DNA from: JBQTHD01 sp052390275
GTDB taxonomy: Bacteria; Actinomycetota; Acidimicrobiia; Acidimicrobiales; AC-14
Assembly: GCA_052390275.1 (NCBI GenBank)
Contig: JBQTHD010000023.1
Span: 60,410 to 124,409, forward strand
Length of the DNA stretch: 64,000 nucleotides
Direction: 5' to 3'
Shown: positions 33,801-41,757 of the stretch, piece by piece
Numbering within the stretch: the stretch's first letter is position 1
Layout: every line of letters starts with the position of its first letter
Made by a program: the position numbers and the translations under genes
The notes under the pieces: model-generated
What the model was told of the DNA's origin: nothing
The model's input: only the letters and a program-made list of their open reading frames with translations
The model's database searches: none

Positions 33801-36733
33801 CCCAGGTTCAGACCGAGGTCGCCCAGGTTCAGACCGAGGTCGCCCAGGTCGAGGCGCTGTCCGTCCTGGTTCCGCGGGTCGAGGCTTTGGAGGCTGGTCG
33901 CCTGGACATCTCGGCCGAGTTGTCGGCCCTGGAACGCTCCGTCGACGATCTGGCTGAGATGGCCTCGACCCGGCCGCCCGATATCGGGGGACTGTCGGCT
34001 CAGCTCGCCGACTCGCTGGTCGGGCCGTCGTCCCAGGTGAACGTGCTCAGTGCCCAGTTGCAGGCCCTGGATGCCAAGGTGGCCCAGACGGACGTGGTGA
34101 CCGATGCCAACACCCAGAAGCTGGATGCGCTGATGCTGAGGCTCGACGGCGCCGCCGCGGAGTTGGCCACCCAGGTGGAGGCCCGAACCCAGCTTCTGGC
34201 CCGGCTTGAGGCTGCCGAAGGCGAACTGGACGCACTGGTCCATGCGTCAAGCGAGATTGAAGCTTGGCGCCGACACGCCGGCGACGACCGGGCCGGCTGG
34301 GCCGACGAGGGCCGAGCGCTGGCGGCCCGACTCGAGGCCCTGGAGCGCCTACCGGCGGACATCCAGACCCTGCGGGAACGGTTCGGCGGTCTGGGCGCCA
34401 CCGCTGACGCCGTCGGCGCCGAGCTCCAGGGGGAGGTGGACAGCCTGGCCCAGGGTTTGGGGTCGATGAGTTCTGGTCTCGATGGTTTTCGTCAGGAGGT
34501 AGCCCGGTTGGCCGCCGAGCTGGAGTCGGCTCGGGCCGAGCTGTGGGCCGGACAGGGCGAACTCGTCGACTCCATTGCTGCCGTCGAACGCTCGGTCGCC
34601 CACACTGCGGCCTCGGTAGAGGCCTTGGGCGTCACCTCCGGCCCGGGGCCAGCGGGTTCGGGCTCGGACGCGCAGGACCCGTTCGCGCTGGTGGAGCAGG
34701 TGCGGGGCGAGTTGGACCAGGTCCGTCATTCCACCCAACGGTCCCTGAGTCAGATGATCGACCGCCTGGAGATGGTGGAGGAAGCGGCCGATCGGGTGGG
34801 CGGGCTCCAACGTCGCCTCGAGGCGGTGGCCGAGGTGGCCGAGGCCAATCTCGCGGCCACCGCGGCGGCGGGAGCCCCGACCACCGCGGCCACGGCTGCG
34901 GCCGAGGCCGAGATTTCCCGGCTGGCAGCCAAGGTGGAGGACCTCGTGGACGACGTGGCCCACACCCGGGTTGATCTGGTCACCCTGGCGGGACGGATCA
35001 GTGGCTGGGAAGACCTCGAGGGCGATGTCGCCGCCTTGGAGGGTCGCCTGGGGGAGATGGGCGCCGTCTACCAGGTGGCCGAGCGGGATATCGCCGACCT
35101 TCGCGCCCAGGTGGAGGCCGTGGCTGCTTCAACCGGGGACCCGGCGGTCATCGAGGCGATCCGAGTCCGCCTTGAACACCTCTCCGGCCAGGAGGCGATG
35201 ACCGAAACGGCTCGAGGGGACCTGGAAAGACTGTCGGTCCGAATGGAGGCCCTGGAGCAGCGAAGGTTCGATGCCGGGCCCGGCGAATCTCTGGCCCGGC
35301 GTATCGACGTACTCGAGGCCAAGGCGGTGGACCCGACCCTGGTGGTCGAACTCCGTCGCCGGTTGGACCTGTTGGCCAGCCGGTCGGCCGCGGCCGAGGC
35401 ACTCTTGGTGCTGGAACGCCGGATGGATGCTCTGGCCGCCGCCGCCGGCGACCCGGGGGCGATCGACGAACTCCGTGGACGGATAGATGCCCTCTCAGAA
35501 CAGGAGGCGGCCTACCGGGAGCGAGCTGATCGCCAGGCGGCCCAGCGCCAGACTGCGGAAGACGAGATGACCGATCGGGCTAGCGCGGATCGTGAGAAGG
35601 CGCAGCGCCAGACGGCCGATCGGGAGCGCTCCGAGCGGGAACGAGCCGATCACCTAGAGGCGGTTACCGCCGACCTGTCCCGCGTGGAGCGGGCCCTGAG
35701 CGAGTTGTCGTCCCGGGTGGACGCCTCCGACGTGGCCGGACTGCGCGAGTCGGTGGACCAGCTTGACGCCCGACTGTCCCCGGCAATGGAGATTCTGCGC
35801 CGCCAGATGCAGGCCTGGGCGGCCGACTTCGCGGGAACAGACCAGGTTCTGGCCTTGGAGCGGCGGGTGGCGGCCCTGATGGACGAGGCGGTGGACCCCG
35901 CGCAGGTGTCGGCTCTGGCGACCCGCATGGATGACCTGGCCACCCGGTCGGGCGAGGGGCCGGCTGCCGACCGGGACCTGGGGTCCCGCATCGACGAGGT
36001 GGCCGGTCGGGTGGGGGCACTGGAAACACTGCCCCGGTTGGTGGCCGGGATGGGACGGATGTTGCAGAAGGCGGTGGCGGCCGGGAGTCTGGACGGAAGT
36101 GCCATCGAGGCGCTGGAGGAGCGGCTGAAGGCGTCGATCACCTCCGTGGCCAGTGCCGCCGACGCCCTGGGTGAATCAGTCGGCACGATCGAAGGCCGGG
36201 TCGGCCGTTTGGACGACCGCTTGGACGACCTCGATACCCGGCTGGCCCCGGTGGAGGCGCTTCCCCTGGCGCCGCTGCCGGCCGAGGTCGCCCGGTTGGC
36301 CGAGCACATCCGCTCTCTGAGCGAGGCCCTGGCCGACGTTCGCACCGGGGGGCAGATGGAACTCGCTTCGCGCACGGCTCCGATCATGGAATCCCTGGGG
36401 GATCTGCAGGGGGCCTACGGCCAACTGGCCGAAGAGGCGGTGGCCCTGGCCGAGGCCATGCGCACCAGTGCCGGGGGCATCGATCAACTCGACGAACGGA
36501 TCCGGCGCATGGAAGGCCTGGCCGAGGACATCAACCGCCAGGAAGCGGTGCTGGCCCGCTTGGACAGCGACGTGATCGCCGGCCAGCTCGAAGCAGTGGC
36601 CAATACCACCAACCGATTGGCTGATCTGGACGCCAAGGTCTCGACCCTCGAAGCTCTAAAGGAGGAGGTCGACGGTCTCTACGGGTCCCTTTACCGCCTG
36701 GCCGAGCAGGCCGGGTACAGCGTCGACGGCTGA
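30893..36733 (+). CDS. giant coiled-coil protein (1946 aa)
   Basis: The entire protein is Leu/Ala/Glu/Arg-rich with almost continuous coiled-coil pattern, no P-loop, no signal peptide, no membrane segment and no cysteine that I noticed. A block at residues 290-454 is eleven copies of a 15-residue unit (ARVEQMATDLIAPLD-like). Another block has three near-identical heptads (VQTEVAQ) around residues 964-984. A motif like VYRELERVADLA recurs (about residues 680 and 805) and in the C-terminus (LYGSLYRLAEQAGY). It sits between dapC and dapD. Possible roles are a polar or cell-wall scaffold like DivIVA-class filaments; this is inference. The GTG start at 30893 is weakly supported; ATG 30932 is an alternative. 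Confidence 0.85.
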   Translation: MTAGAAPVGSERLMDAIESLPVDVPGLHQGVLWLARQVEEFDRSLQEASGEVAGLNGRLAGVEVREQALVRAAQGIEGFRRELAWVTAEVRARGELVSAATQRLAVMAETIDELRDHADRRLGEVEGHLESVGPGIVKALVRGEAGRIATGVFERVNEVRGRLENLEAQSGLLVSENQLTAVLERLGDLEARQAHAGTFTETRLATVLERLADLEARQGEVEAEPRVAPVLAAVERLETAIPAMADRIAALGRDQEQRASTEAVNVLERLVESQALAIEAAEANMSAMAGRLEEVATGLIGPLQTRVDQLAADLIAPLDARVEQMAADLIAPLDARVEQMATDLIAPLDARVEHMATETIASLDARVERMATDLIAPLDSRVEQMATETIASLDARVEHMATETIASLDARVERMATDLIAPLDSRVEQMATEAIGALETRVDALAEGLREVPPGIEEAVSREAAVIGQAIDELRWRLEQVAGESQAGLDGVTGVAAERLSQALDRIEAVEATTATLADLDSQVSALNQRAREQAAALSALELRAEPLEGAVGDLSAQGAAITAMVAALGTRTDPLEASLDELSGDIVRITSEMAANQQSGLWAIQVRTDELAARLTAVETLPGDLGQTREALAALESDIGEARQAALAATTEQLASLARLRTLESMPGDLEDVYRELERVADLAGAAAGSALEAIAGRLEPVEATAEGLRADLDRLETELSQALAAVAVVESAQAQPATGAAVDELVARVLSLEESSGALAAAGRESEERLTGSLVTVVANAVEPIESRLASLEALSGDVESLYRELDQVVEVATTRQGELWAMADPVRGLLDSLPARLETVAARVEELAGRLAPLEELPAGMQAATEMVPGLEARLAEVTAATDGLPEVVDALRGQVQAVAGEIHMAATNAERAVDDGEQIGEELRSVKADLVRMEGEVGGIHTEMTAVSSGLSEVRNDVVQVQTDVAQVQTEVAQVQTEVAQVEALSVLVPRVEALEAGRLDISAELSALERSVDDLAEMASTRPPDIGGLSAQLADSLVGPSSQVNVLSAQLQALDAKVAQTDVVTDANTQKLDALMLRLDGAAAELATQVEARTQLLARLEAAEGELDALVHASSEIEAWRRHAGDDRAGWADEGRALAARLEALERLPADIQTLRERFGGLGATADAVGAELQGEVDSLAQGLGSMSSGLDGFRQEVARLAAELESARAELWAGQGELVDSIAAVERSVAHTAASVEALGVTSGPGPAGSGSDAQDPFALVEQVRGELDQVRHSTQRSLSQMIDRLEMVEEAADRVGGLQRRLEAVAEVAEANLAATAAAGAPTTAATAAAEAEISRLAAKVEDLVDDVAHTRVDLVTLAGRISGWEDLEGDVAALEGRLGEMGAVYQVAERDIADLRAQVEAVAASTGDPAVIEAIRVRLEHLSGQEAMTETARGDLERLSVRMEALEQRRFDAGPGESLARRIDVLEAKAVDPTLVVELRRRLDLLASRSAAAEALLVLERRMDALAAAAGDPGAIDELRGRIDALSEQEAAYRERADRQAAQRQTAEDEMTDRASADREKAQRQTADRERSERERADHLEAVTADLSRVERALSELSSRVDASDVAGLRESVDQLDARLSPAMEILRRQMQAWAADFAGTDQVLALERRVAALMDEAVDPAQVSALATRMDDLATRSGEGPAADRDLGSRIDEVAGRVGALETLPRLVAGMGRMLQKAVAAGSLDGSAIEALEERLKASITSVASAADALGESVGTIEGRVGRLDDRLDDLDTRLAPVEALPLAPLPAEVARLAEHIRSLSEALADVRTGGQMELASRTAPIMESLGDLQGAYGQLAEEAVALAEAMRTSAGGIDQLDERIRRMEGLAEDINRQEAVLARLDSDVIAGQLEAVANTTNRLADLDAKVSTLEALKEEVDGLYGSLYRLAEQAGYSVDG
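31760..32254 (+). repeat. 45-bp tandem repeat, 11 copies, coding
   Basis: Eleven contiguous 45-nt units encode 15-residue repeats such as ARVEQMATDLIAPLD and ARVEHMATETIASLD. Copies at 31850-32164 are the most alike; the outer ones are degenerate. Units 4-6 and 7-9 also match as a 135-bp higher-order repeat. Confidence 0.93.
33782..33844 (+). repeat. 21-bp tandem repeat, 3 copies, coding
   Basis: Three near-perfect copies of CAGGTTCAGACCGAGGTCGCC encode the heptad QVQTEVA, a canonical left-handed coiled-coil repeat, within the giant coiled-coil gene. Confidence 0.9.
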
Positions 36734-37054
36734 GGAGCCGGGAGTTCGTATCGATCGGCGGTCCCGGCCCGGCATGGGACAGCGTTCTACGCTGGCGGAC
36801 AGAGGTACCTCGCCGGTGAAGCAAGCCGGTGAAGCAAGCCGGTGAAGCACGCCGGTGAAGGACGCCGGTGAAGGACGCCGGTGAAGCATGGACCCCATCA
36901 TTGGTGCCGGGGACGGGACGCCTCCTCGTGGTTGGATGCACTCGTTAGCCGCTGCTTACCGCCGGGCCAGGTTCTGGCCGGCGCCAAGACTTGGAGGATC
37001 TGGTGGACGAGCGCAGAAGTCACCGCGGTTGGGGACCCTCAGCGGGACGGGCCG
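36734..37054 (+). other. intergenic region with 13-bp tandem repeats
   Basis: About 320 nt between the coiled-coil gene and the next hypothetical gene. It holds the 13-bp repeat block at 36812-36889 and otherwise no confident gene. A longer reading frame from GTG 36881 runs into the next gene but starts within the repeat and has atypical composition (MKHGPHHWCRGRDASSW). Confidence 0.5.
36812..36889 (+). repeat. 13-bp tandem repeat, 6 copies, non-coding
   Basis: Six copies of GCCGGTGAAG(CA/GA)(A/C/T): three near GCCGGTGAAGCAA, then two GCCGGTGAAGGAC, then GCCGGTGAAGCAT. Length 13 does not preserve a reading frame, so it is probably not translated. Confidence 0.9.
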
Positions 37055-37423
37055 GTGCTGTCGGTGGATGATCGACGGGCTGAGCTGGTCGAGATCCTGC
37101 GCCATATGATCGACCAGTTGGCTGACGAATCCGAGTCCGCCCTCGCCCGGGTTTCCTCGGCCATCGCCGTCGGCGGCTACATGGAGGCTCTGACCCGCTC
37201 CCTGGTGGCCGAGGCCCGGAGCCAGGGGGCCTCATGGGACGATCTGGGACACAGCTTCGGCACCACCGGGGTGAACGTCTCGGCCCGCTTCGGGGACTAC
37301 CGGCGCTACGACGACGACGACGATGATGACATCATCAGCGGCGATGGTGAGCCGGCGGCTTCGGCCACCGACGGCGGGGCGGCCGACGTCCCCGGGGAAG
37401 CTCCAGCCGAGGCGGGTTCATGA
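37055..37423 (+). CDS. hypothetical protein with degenerate HTH and Asp run
   Basis: About 122 residues from GTG 37055 (GTG 37064 also possible). SVDDRRAELVEILRHMIDQLADESESALARVSSAIAVGG leads into ASWDDLGHSFGTTGVNVSARFG, which resembles the 'IGxALGxTRQAAHxRF' helix-turn-helix of small actinobacterial regulators, but degenerate. It ends in an Asp-rich tract (DDDDDDD) and an acidic Ala/Gly tail. Its stop overlaps the dapD start as ATGA, so it is co-translated with dapD. Confidence 0.65.
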   Translation: MLSVDDRRAELVEILRHMIDQLADESESALARVSSAIAVGGYMEALTRSLVAEARSQGASWDDLGHSFGTTGVNVSARFGDYRRYDDDDDDDIISGDGEPAASATDGGAADVPGEAPAEAGS

Positions 37424-38256
37424 CTGGCGACCATGGCGCGATGGCCATCGAGATCGCGCGTCTTTGGGATCGACGCGACACCCTCAGTCCCGCTTCGGGC
37501 GCCGCCCGGGAGACGGTGGTGGCGGCCATCGACCTGTTGGATCGGGGCCAGGCCCGGGTGGCCGAAGTCGACGCGGCCGGGGAGGTGGTGGTCCACGCCT
37601 GGCTGAAGCAGGCCATCTTGTTGTACTTCCGCCTGAGCGAGATTCAGGCGGTCGAGGTCGGACCCTTCGAGTACGCCGACCGGCTGCCGCTCAAGCGGGG
37701 GTGGCTCCAAGCGGGTGTTCGGGTGGTGCCCGGGGCTTCGGCCCGGTGGGGATCGTTCATCGACCGGGGGGCGGTGCTCATGCCCAGCTACGTCAATATC
37801 GGCGCCCGGGTGGGGGCCGGCACCATGGTCGACACCTGGGCCACCGTTGGATCCTGCGCCCAGGTGGGGGCAGGAGTCCATCTCTCCGGCGGTGTCGGGA
37901 TCGGTGGGGTTTTGGAGCCGCCCCAGGCGGCACCGGTCATCGTGGAGGACGATGCCCTGATCGGGAGCCGGGCCATGATCGTCGAGGGCGCCAGGGTGGG
38001 TCGGGGGGCCGTGGTGGGCGCGGGGCTGATCCTGTCCTCGTCCATCCCGGTTATCGACGCATCGACCGGTGCCGAGATCAGCCGGGGGGTAATCCCCCCG
38101 TGGTGCGTGGCGGTCACCGCCACTCGCCCGCGTTCTTTTGCCGGGGGGGAGTTCGGTCTCCCGTGCGCCCTGGTGGTCAAACGCCTCCCGGAGGGCCAAC
38201 GGCACGACAAGGCCCAGTTGGAGGACGTGCTTCGCGATCATGGGGTTGCTCGGTGA
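37420..38256 (+). CDS. dapD: 2,3,4,5-tetrahydropyridine-2,6-dicarboxylate N-succinyltransferase
   Basis: 278 residues with the left-handed beta-helix hexapeptide repeats (MPSYVNIGARVGAGTMVDTWATVGSCAQVG, VHLSGGVGIGGVLEPP). The LEPP and DDALIGSRAMIVEGARVG motifs fit DapD. It succinylates tetrahydrodipicolinate using succinyl-CoA. Start ATG 37420 overlaps the stop of the upstream hypothetical gene. It overlaps dapE by 17 nt. Confidence 0.95.
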   Translation: MTGDHGAMAIEIARLWDRRDTLSPASGAARETVVAAIDLLDRGQARVAEVDAAGEVVVHAWLKQAILLYFRLSEIQAVEVGPFEYADRLPLKRGWLQAGVRVVPGASARWGSFIDRGAVLMPSYVNIGARVGAGTMVDTWATVGSCAQVGAGVHLSGGVGIGGVLEPPQAAPVIVEDDALIGSRAMIVEGARVGRGAVVGAGLILSSSIPVIDASTGAEISRGVIPPWCVAVTATRPRSFAGGEFGLPCALVVKRLPEGQRHDKAQLEDVLRDHGVAR

Positions 38257-39367
38257 GATCGTTGGACCCCGCCCGCCGGTGACCGGTCGCCCTCGGCCCG
38301 GGCCAGACCAGTTGCTCAAGCGGGTGGCCGAACTGGTCGACATCCCCTCCGTGAGCCACCACGAAACCGATGTCTGCGACCACGTCGAGGGCCTTCTGGG
38401 CACCAGTGACTGGTTGGAGATCACTCGGCTGGGCAACAACCTGGTGGCTCGGACCCAAGGCGGCAGGGACGAGCGTCTGCTTCTGGGTGGGCATCTCGAT
38501 ACCGTCCCCCCGGCGGCGGGACCGGGTGCTCGCTGGGCCGCCGCTACTTCGGGCCAACCAGCGGTGTGGGGCCCGGGGGCCACCGACATGAAGGGGGGTC
38601 TCGCCGTACTTCTGGAGTTGGCTCTGGCGTTGGAGGAGCCCGCAATCGACGCGACCTATGTGTTCTACGAGTGCGAAGAGGTGGCTTCGGAGTTCAACGG
38701 TCTGGAGCGAATCCGTAGGGAGGCCCCTCACCTGCTGGCGGCCGACGCAGCGGTGCTGGCCGAGCCCACCGGATCTGTGGTGGAGGCCGGCTGCCAGGGA
38801 ACCCTGCGGGCAGAGTGCAGAGCCGTCGGGCGTCGGGCTCATACCGCCCGGGCCTGGAAGGGAGTCAACGCCATCCACAGGTTGGCCCCGGCACTCAGTG
38901 CCATCGCCGCCTATCAGCCTCGACAGGTGGAGATGGCCGGGTGCACCTTTCGCGAAGGCTTCCAGGTGGTGGGCGTGGCCGGCGGAGTGGCTGGAAACGT
39001 GGTCCCCGACCAGGCCACCCTGACGGTCAACTTCCGCTTCGCTCCCGACCGCAGCGGCGATGAGGCAGAGGCCGAGGTCCGAAGAGTGGTGGGTCAGGTT
39101 GACGGGTTCGAGGTCACCGACCTGGCCCCGGCGGCACCGCCGGCCCTGGATCATCACCTCCTGGGGAAGCTCCTGGCCGCCACCGGGGCCCCAGCCCGAG
39201 CCAAGCTGGGGTGGACGGACGTGGCTCGCTTCGCCGGCTGGGGAGTTCCGGCCACCAACTTCGGTCCGGGCGATCCCAACCTGGCCCACTCGGCCGACGA
39301 GCACGTGGCCGCCTCGGAACTGGTCTCGACCTTCGAATCCCTGCGTCGAGTGCTGGTCGGGAGCTAG
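38240..39367 (+). CDS. dapE: succinyl-diaminopimelate desuccinylase
   Basis: About 375 residues from ATG 38240. M20 peptidase metal motifs: LLGGHLDTVP (His), GPGATDMKGGLAV (bridging Asp), and YECEEVASEFNGL (Glu-Glu). The C-terminal His is in LAHSADEHVAASEL. It removes succinate from N-succinyl-LL-DAP, next after DapC. Overlap with dapD supports operon expression. Confidence 0.95.
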   Translation: MGLLGEIVGPRPPVTGRPRPGPDQLLKRVAELVDIPSVSHHETDVCDHVEGLLGTSDWLEITRLGNNLVARTQGGRDERLLLGGHLDTVPPAAGPGARWAAATSGQPAVWGPGATDMKGGLAVLLELALALEEPAIDATYVFYECEEVASEFNGLERIRREAPHLLAADAAVLAEPTGSVVEAGCQGTLRAECRAVGRRAHTARAWKGVNAIHRLAPALSAIAAYQPRQVEMAGCTFREGFQVVGVAGGVAGNVVPDQATLTVNFRFAPDRSGDEAEAEVRRVVGQVDGFEVTDLAPAAPPALDHHLLGKLLAATGAPARAKLGWTDVARFAGWGVPATNFGPGDPNLAHSADEHVAASELVSTFESLRRVLVGS

Positions 39368-39518
39368 TGCCCTGACCATGAACGCTTGCTCGCGTAGCCC
39401 ATTCCATGAAGTTCGGTCAGAACGGTCGCTGGCCAGGCCGCAGGACCAAGCCTCACCCTCTGCACGAGTCACCGACGTGAACGCCGCCAGCGGCGGTTCT
39501 GGCCGGAGAAACGCGGCA

Positions 39519-41009
39519 ATGGTTTGTGGTCAGGGCACCAGTGAGATGGCGATGGATATCGGTCGGGGGAGCGGCCGGCGGTCACGGCGGGCGGTAAGGG
39601 TGGGTGGCGTGGCCATGGTGGGTGGCGCCGTACTGACGGCCGCGGCCGTAGTCCTGGCTTCGGTCAGCCCGGCGCTCGGTTTGGCAGCACCGATGGGCGG
39701 CGGCCGGGTCCGCCCGGCGTTGGCCAACGCCGATGAGTTCTTCGATCAGCAGTGGTCGCTGGCGCAGATAGGGGCCCCGGCGGCGTGGACGGCAAACACC
39801 GCCGATGGGGTGATCATCGGGGTGGTCGACACCGGAGTGGACATCGAGCACCCGGACCTGGCCGGGAAGGTCGTGGCTACGGCCAACTGCCTGGGTCGGC
39901 GACCGTGTTCGGTCGGCGGAGGCCAGGACGACAACGGCCACGGAACCATCGTGGCTGGCATCGCCGCAGCGGTGACCGGCAATGGCATCGGGGTGGCCGG
40001 CGCCGCTCCCGGGGCCCGGTTGGTGGTGGCCAAGGCCTTGGACTCCACCGGTACTGGCAACTCCGACGACATTCGCGCCGCCATCGACTGGGTGGTGTCC
40101 CAAGGGGCGTCGGTGGTCAACCTGAGCGTGGGAGAGGACGGTACGCCGGCGGCCGGTCCGGGGGGCGGTGCTCTGCGGACGGCCATAGAAAGCGCCTGGG
40201 CCCGGGGCGTCGTCCCGGTGCTGGCCTCGGGTAATCGCTCCGGGGCGGCGGGCACCTCAGGTTCGATGAACTACGGGGATCTGAACGCCCTGGTGGTGGG
40301 GGCCACCGACCGGAGCGGGGCGGTGGCCTCGTACTCGGCGTCGTTGGGCAACGCCAAGTGGGGACTTGTGGCCCCCGGAGGATCCGGGTCCGGCGACCGT
40401 GCCGACAACATCTACTCGACCGGCCTGCGCTCCATCAGCCCCTATGTCGCCGCCGCCGGCACCTCCATGGCCGCTCCGCATGTAGCCGCCACCGTGGCCA
40501 TCCTCCGGGCCCGGGGGCTGTCCCCGGCGGAATCGGTGGCCCGAGTGCTGGCCAGTTCGGATCGAGTGGGCTGTGGCACCGGTTGCCAGGGTCGGCTGAA
40601 CATGGCGGCGGCCGTCGACGCCCCCCCGACCCCGGCGCCGGTGATTCCACCGCCAACGACCTCTCCTCGCCCGGCCACCCCCCGGCCCCCGGCCCCGGTT
40701 CCAGTGACCACACTGCCGGCCGCGCCGGTGACCACCATCCCCGCCATCCGGATTCTGCCCCCCGGGGACGCCCCTCCGGCCCAGGGCCTGATCCCGGGAA
40801 TTGAACTGCCTTTCGTGGCGCCGGCCCAGGCTGATGGGCCCCAGGGCCTGAGCGCTCCGTCCTTTACGGCACCCGGGGCCCGACCGGGGTTGACCGCCCC
40901 CACCCAGGGGGTGGCTGGCACCCTGCTCGGACTCAACCTGGTTCTTCTGGTGGCGGCCCTGGTGCGGCGCCAGCGGGACCGGTCGGCTACAGCCGGCGCA
41001 GGATGGTGA
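39519..41009 (+). CDS. secreted, membrane-anchored S8 family serine protease
   Basis: 496 residues from ATG 39519 (ATG 39546 is an alternative). A twin-arginine-like and hydrophobic N-terminus (SGRRSRRAVRVGGVAMVGG) predicts export. The subtilase triad is Asp104 (VVDTGVD), His141 (DNGHGTIVAG) and Ser316 (GTSMAAPHVAA). After the domain comes a Pro/Thr-rich linker and a C-terminal transmembrane helix (LLGLNLVLLVAALVRRQRDR), as in mycosins. It is not adjacent to ESX genes, so a general cell-wall proteolysis role is inferred. It is convergent with lexA. Confidence 0.93.
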   Translation: MVCGQGTSEMAMDIGRGSGRRSRRAVRVGGVAMVGGAVLTAAAVVLASVSPALGLAAPMGGGRVRPALANADEFFDQQWSLAQIGAPAAWTANTADGVIIGVVDTGVDIEHPDLAGKVVATANCLGRRPCSVGGGQDDNGHGTIVAGIAAAVTGNGIGVAGAAPGARLVVAKALDSTGTGNSDDIRAAIDWVVSQGASVVNLSVGEDGTPAAGPGGGALRTAIESAWARGVVPVLASGNRSGAAGTSGSMNYGDLNALVVGATDRSGAVASYSASLGNAKWGLVAPGGSGSGDRADNIYSTGLRSISPYVAAAGTSMAAPHVAATVAILRARGLSPAESVARVLASSDRVGCGTGCQGRLNMAAAVDAPPTPAPVIPPPTTSPRPATPRPPAPVPVTTLPAAPVTTIPAIRILPPGDAPPAQGLIPGIELPFVAPAQADGPQGLSAPSFTAPGARPGLTAPTQGVAGTLLGLNLVLLVAALVRRQRDRSATAGAGW

Positions 41010-41619
41010 CGACCTTCCCGTAGATCGTCACCTGGTTGGCCGGAAGGTCGATGGGCTCGAAGTCCGGATTCGAGGCCAGCAGCACCACCCGTGTCCCGCG
41101 GCGGCTGTAGGTCTTGATGGTGGCCTCGTCCCCGGGGATGCCGGCAACCACTACGTCCCCCTTGGCCACATCGGCGCCGGAGCGGACCACGGCGAAGTCC
41201 CCCGGCAAGATTCCCGCCCCGATCATGGACTCACCCCTCACCCGGAGCATGAACAGCGTTCCCTCCCCGGTGAGATCCGCCGGTAGGGGGTGGATGTCCT
41301 CCACGTTCTCGGCCGCCAGCAGGCCGGTACCGGCGGCCACCTCTCCCACCAGGGGAACGTAGCGGGCCGGCCGACGATCGACTGCCGCCCCACTCTCGGG
41401 GTGGTAGCGGACCTCCATGGCCCGGGGTTTGGACGGGTCCCTGCGCAGGTAGCCGAGGCGCTCGAGAGTGGAGAGGTGGGCGTGGACGGTTGAGCTGGAG
41501 GTGAGCCCCACCGCCTCGCCGATCTCGCGCACCGACGGCGGGTACCCCCGGGAGCGGGTCTGGGAATCGATGTAGTCCAGGATGCCCCGGTGACGCTCGC
41601 TCAGAACCGGATCGACCAC
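40987..41619 (-). CDS. lexA: LexA SOS repressor
   Basis: About 210 residues from GTG 41619. A winged-helix DNA-binding domain (RHRGILDYIDSQTRSRGYPPSVREIGEAVGLTSSSTVHAHL) is followed by the S24 domain: autocleavage site VAAG (Ala-Gly), nucleophile Ser in RGESMIGAGI, and Lys in DEATIKTYSRR. It represses SOS genes and cleaves itself with RecA. A strong AGGAGGTGG lies 5-6 nt upstream of the GTG, supporting this start. Three LexA boxes lie in the divergent region. Confidence 0.97.
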   Translation of the reverse strand: MVDPVLSERHRGILDYIDSQTRSRGYPPSVREIGEAVGLTSSSTVHAHLSTLERLGYLRRDPSKPRAMEVRYHPESGAAVDRRPARYVPLVGEVAAGTGLLAAENVEDIHPLPADLTGEGTLFMLRVRGESMIGAGILPGDFAVVRSGADVAKGDVVVAGIPGDEATIKTYSRRGTRVVLLASNPDFEPIDLPANQVTIYGKVVTILRRL

Positions 41620-41681
41620 GTTCCACCTCCTGTTCGGGCCCGGATGGGCTGGGAGAACGATAACCGCCGGCGCTGTGGTGT

Positions 41682-41697
41682 GCAAACACCTGTTCGA
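41682..41697 (-). promoter_or_regulatory. LexA box (lexA-proximal)
   Basis: GCAAACACCTGTTCGA fits the actinobacterial LexA box TCGAAC-N4-GTTCGA at 10 of 12 specified positions. It lies about 63-78 nt upstream of lexA and probably mediates autoregulation. Confidence 0.7.
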
Positions 41698-41720
41698 TAA
41701 CACGGTTGGCCAAGTTTCAG

Positions 41721-41750
41721 TTGACACGAACGAGTGTTCGGGTCGACAAT
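41721..41750 (+). promoter_or_regulatory. promoter of the small SOS gene (TTGACA-N18-GACAAT)
   Basis: A perfect -35 TTGACA (41721-41726) and a -10 like GACAAT (41745-41750) with 18-nt spacing. The predicted transcript start falls 7-8 nt later, at or next to the ATG at 41758, so the mRNA would be leaderless. It overlaps a LexA box. Confidence 0.6.
41726..41741 (+). promoter_or_regulatory. LexA box (central, within promoter)
   Basis: ACGAACGAGTGTTCGG contains the perfect inverted repeat CGAAC-GAGT-GTTCG. It lies between -35 and -10 of the rightward promoter, where binding would block RNA polymerase. Confidence 0.85.
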
Positions 41751-41757
41751 TTGTCCC

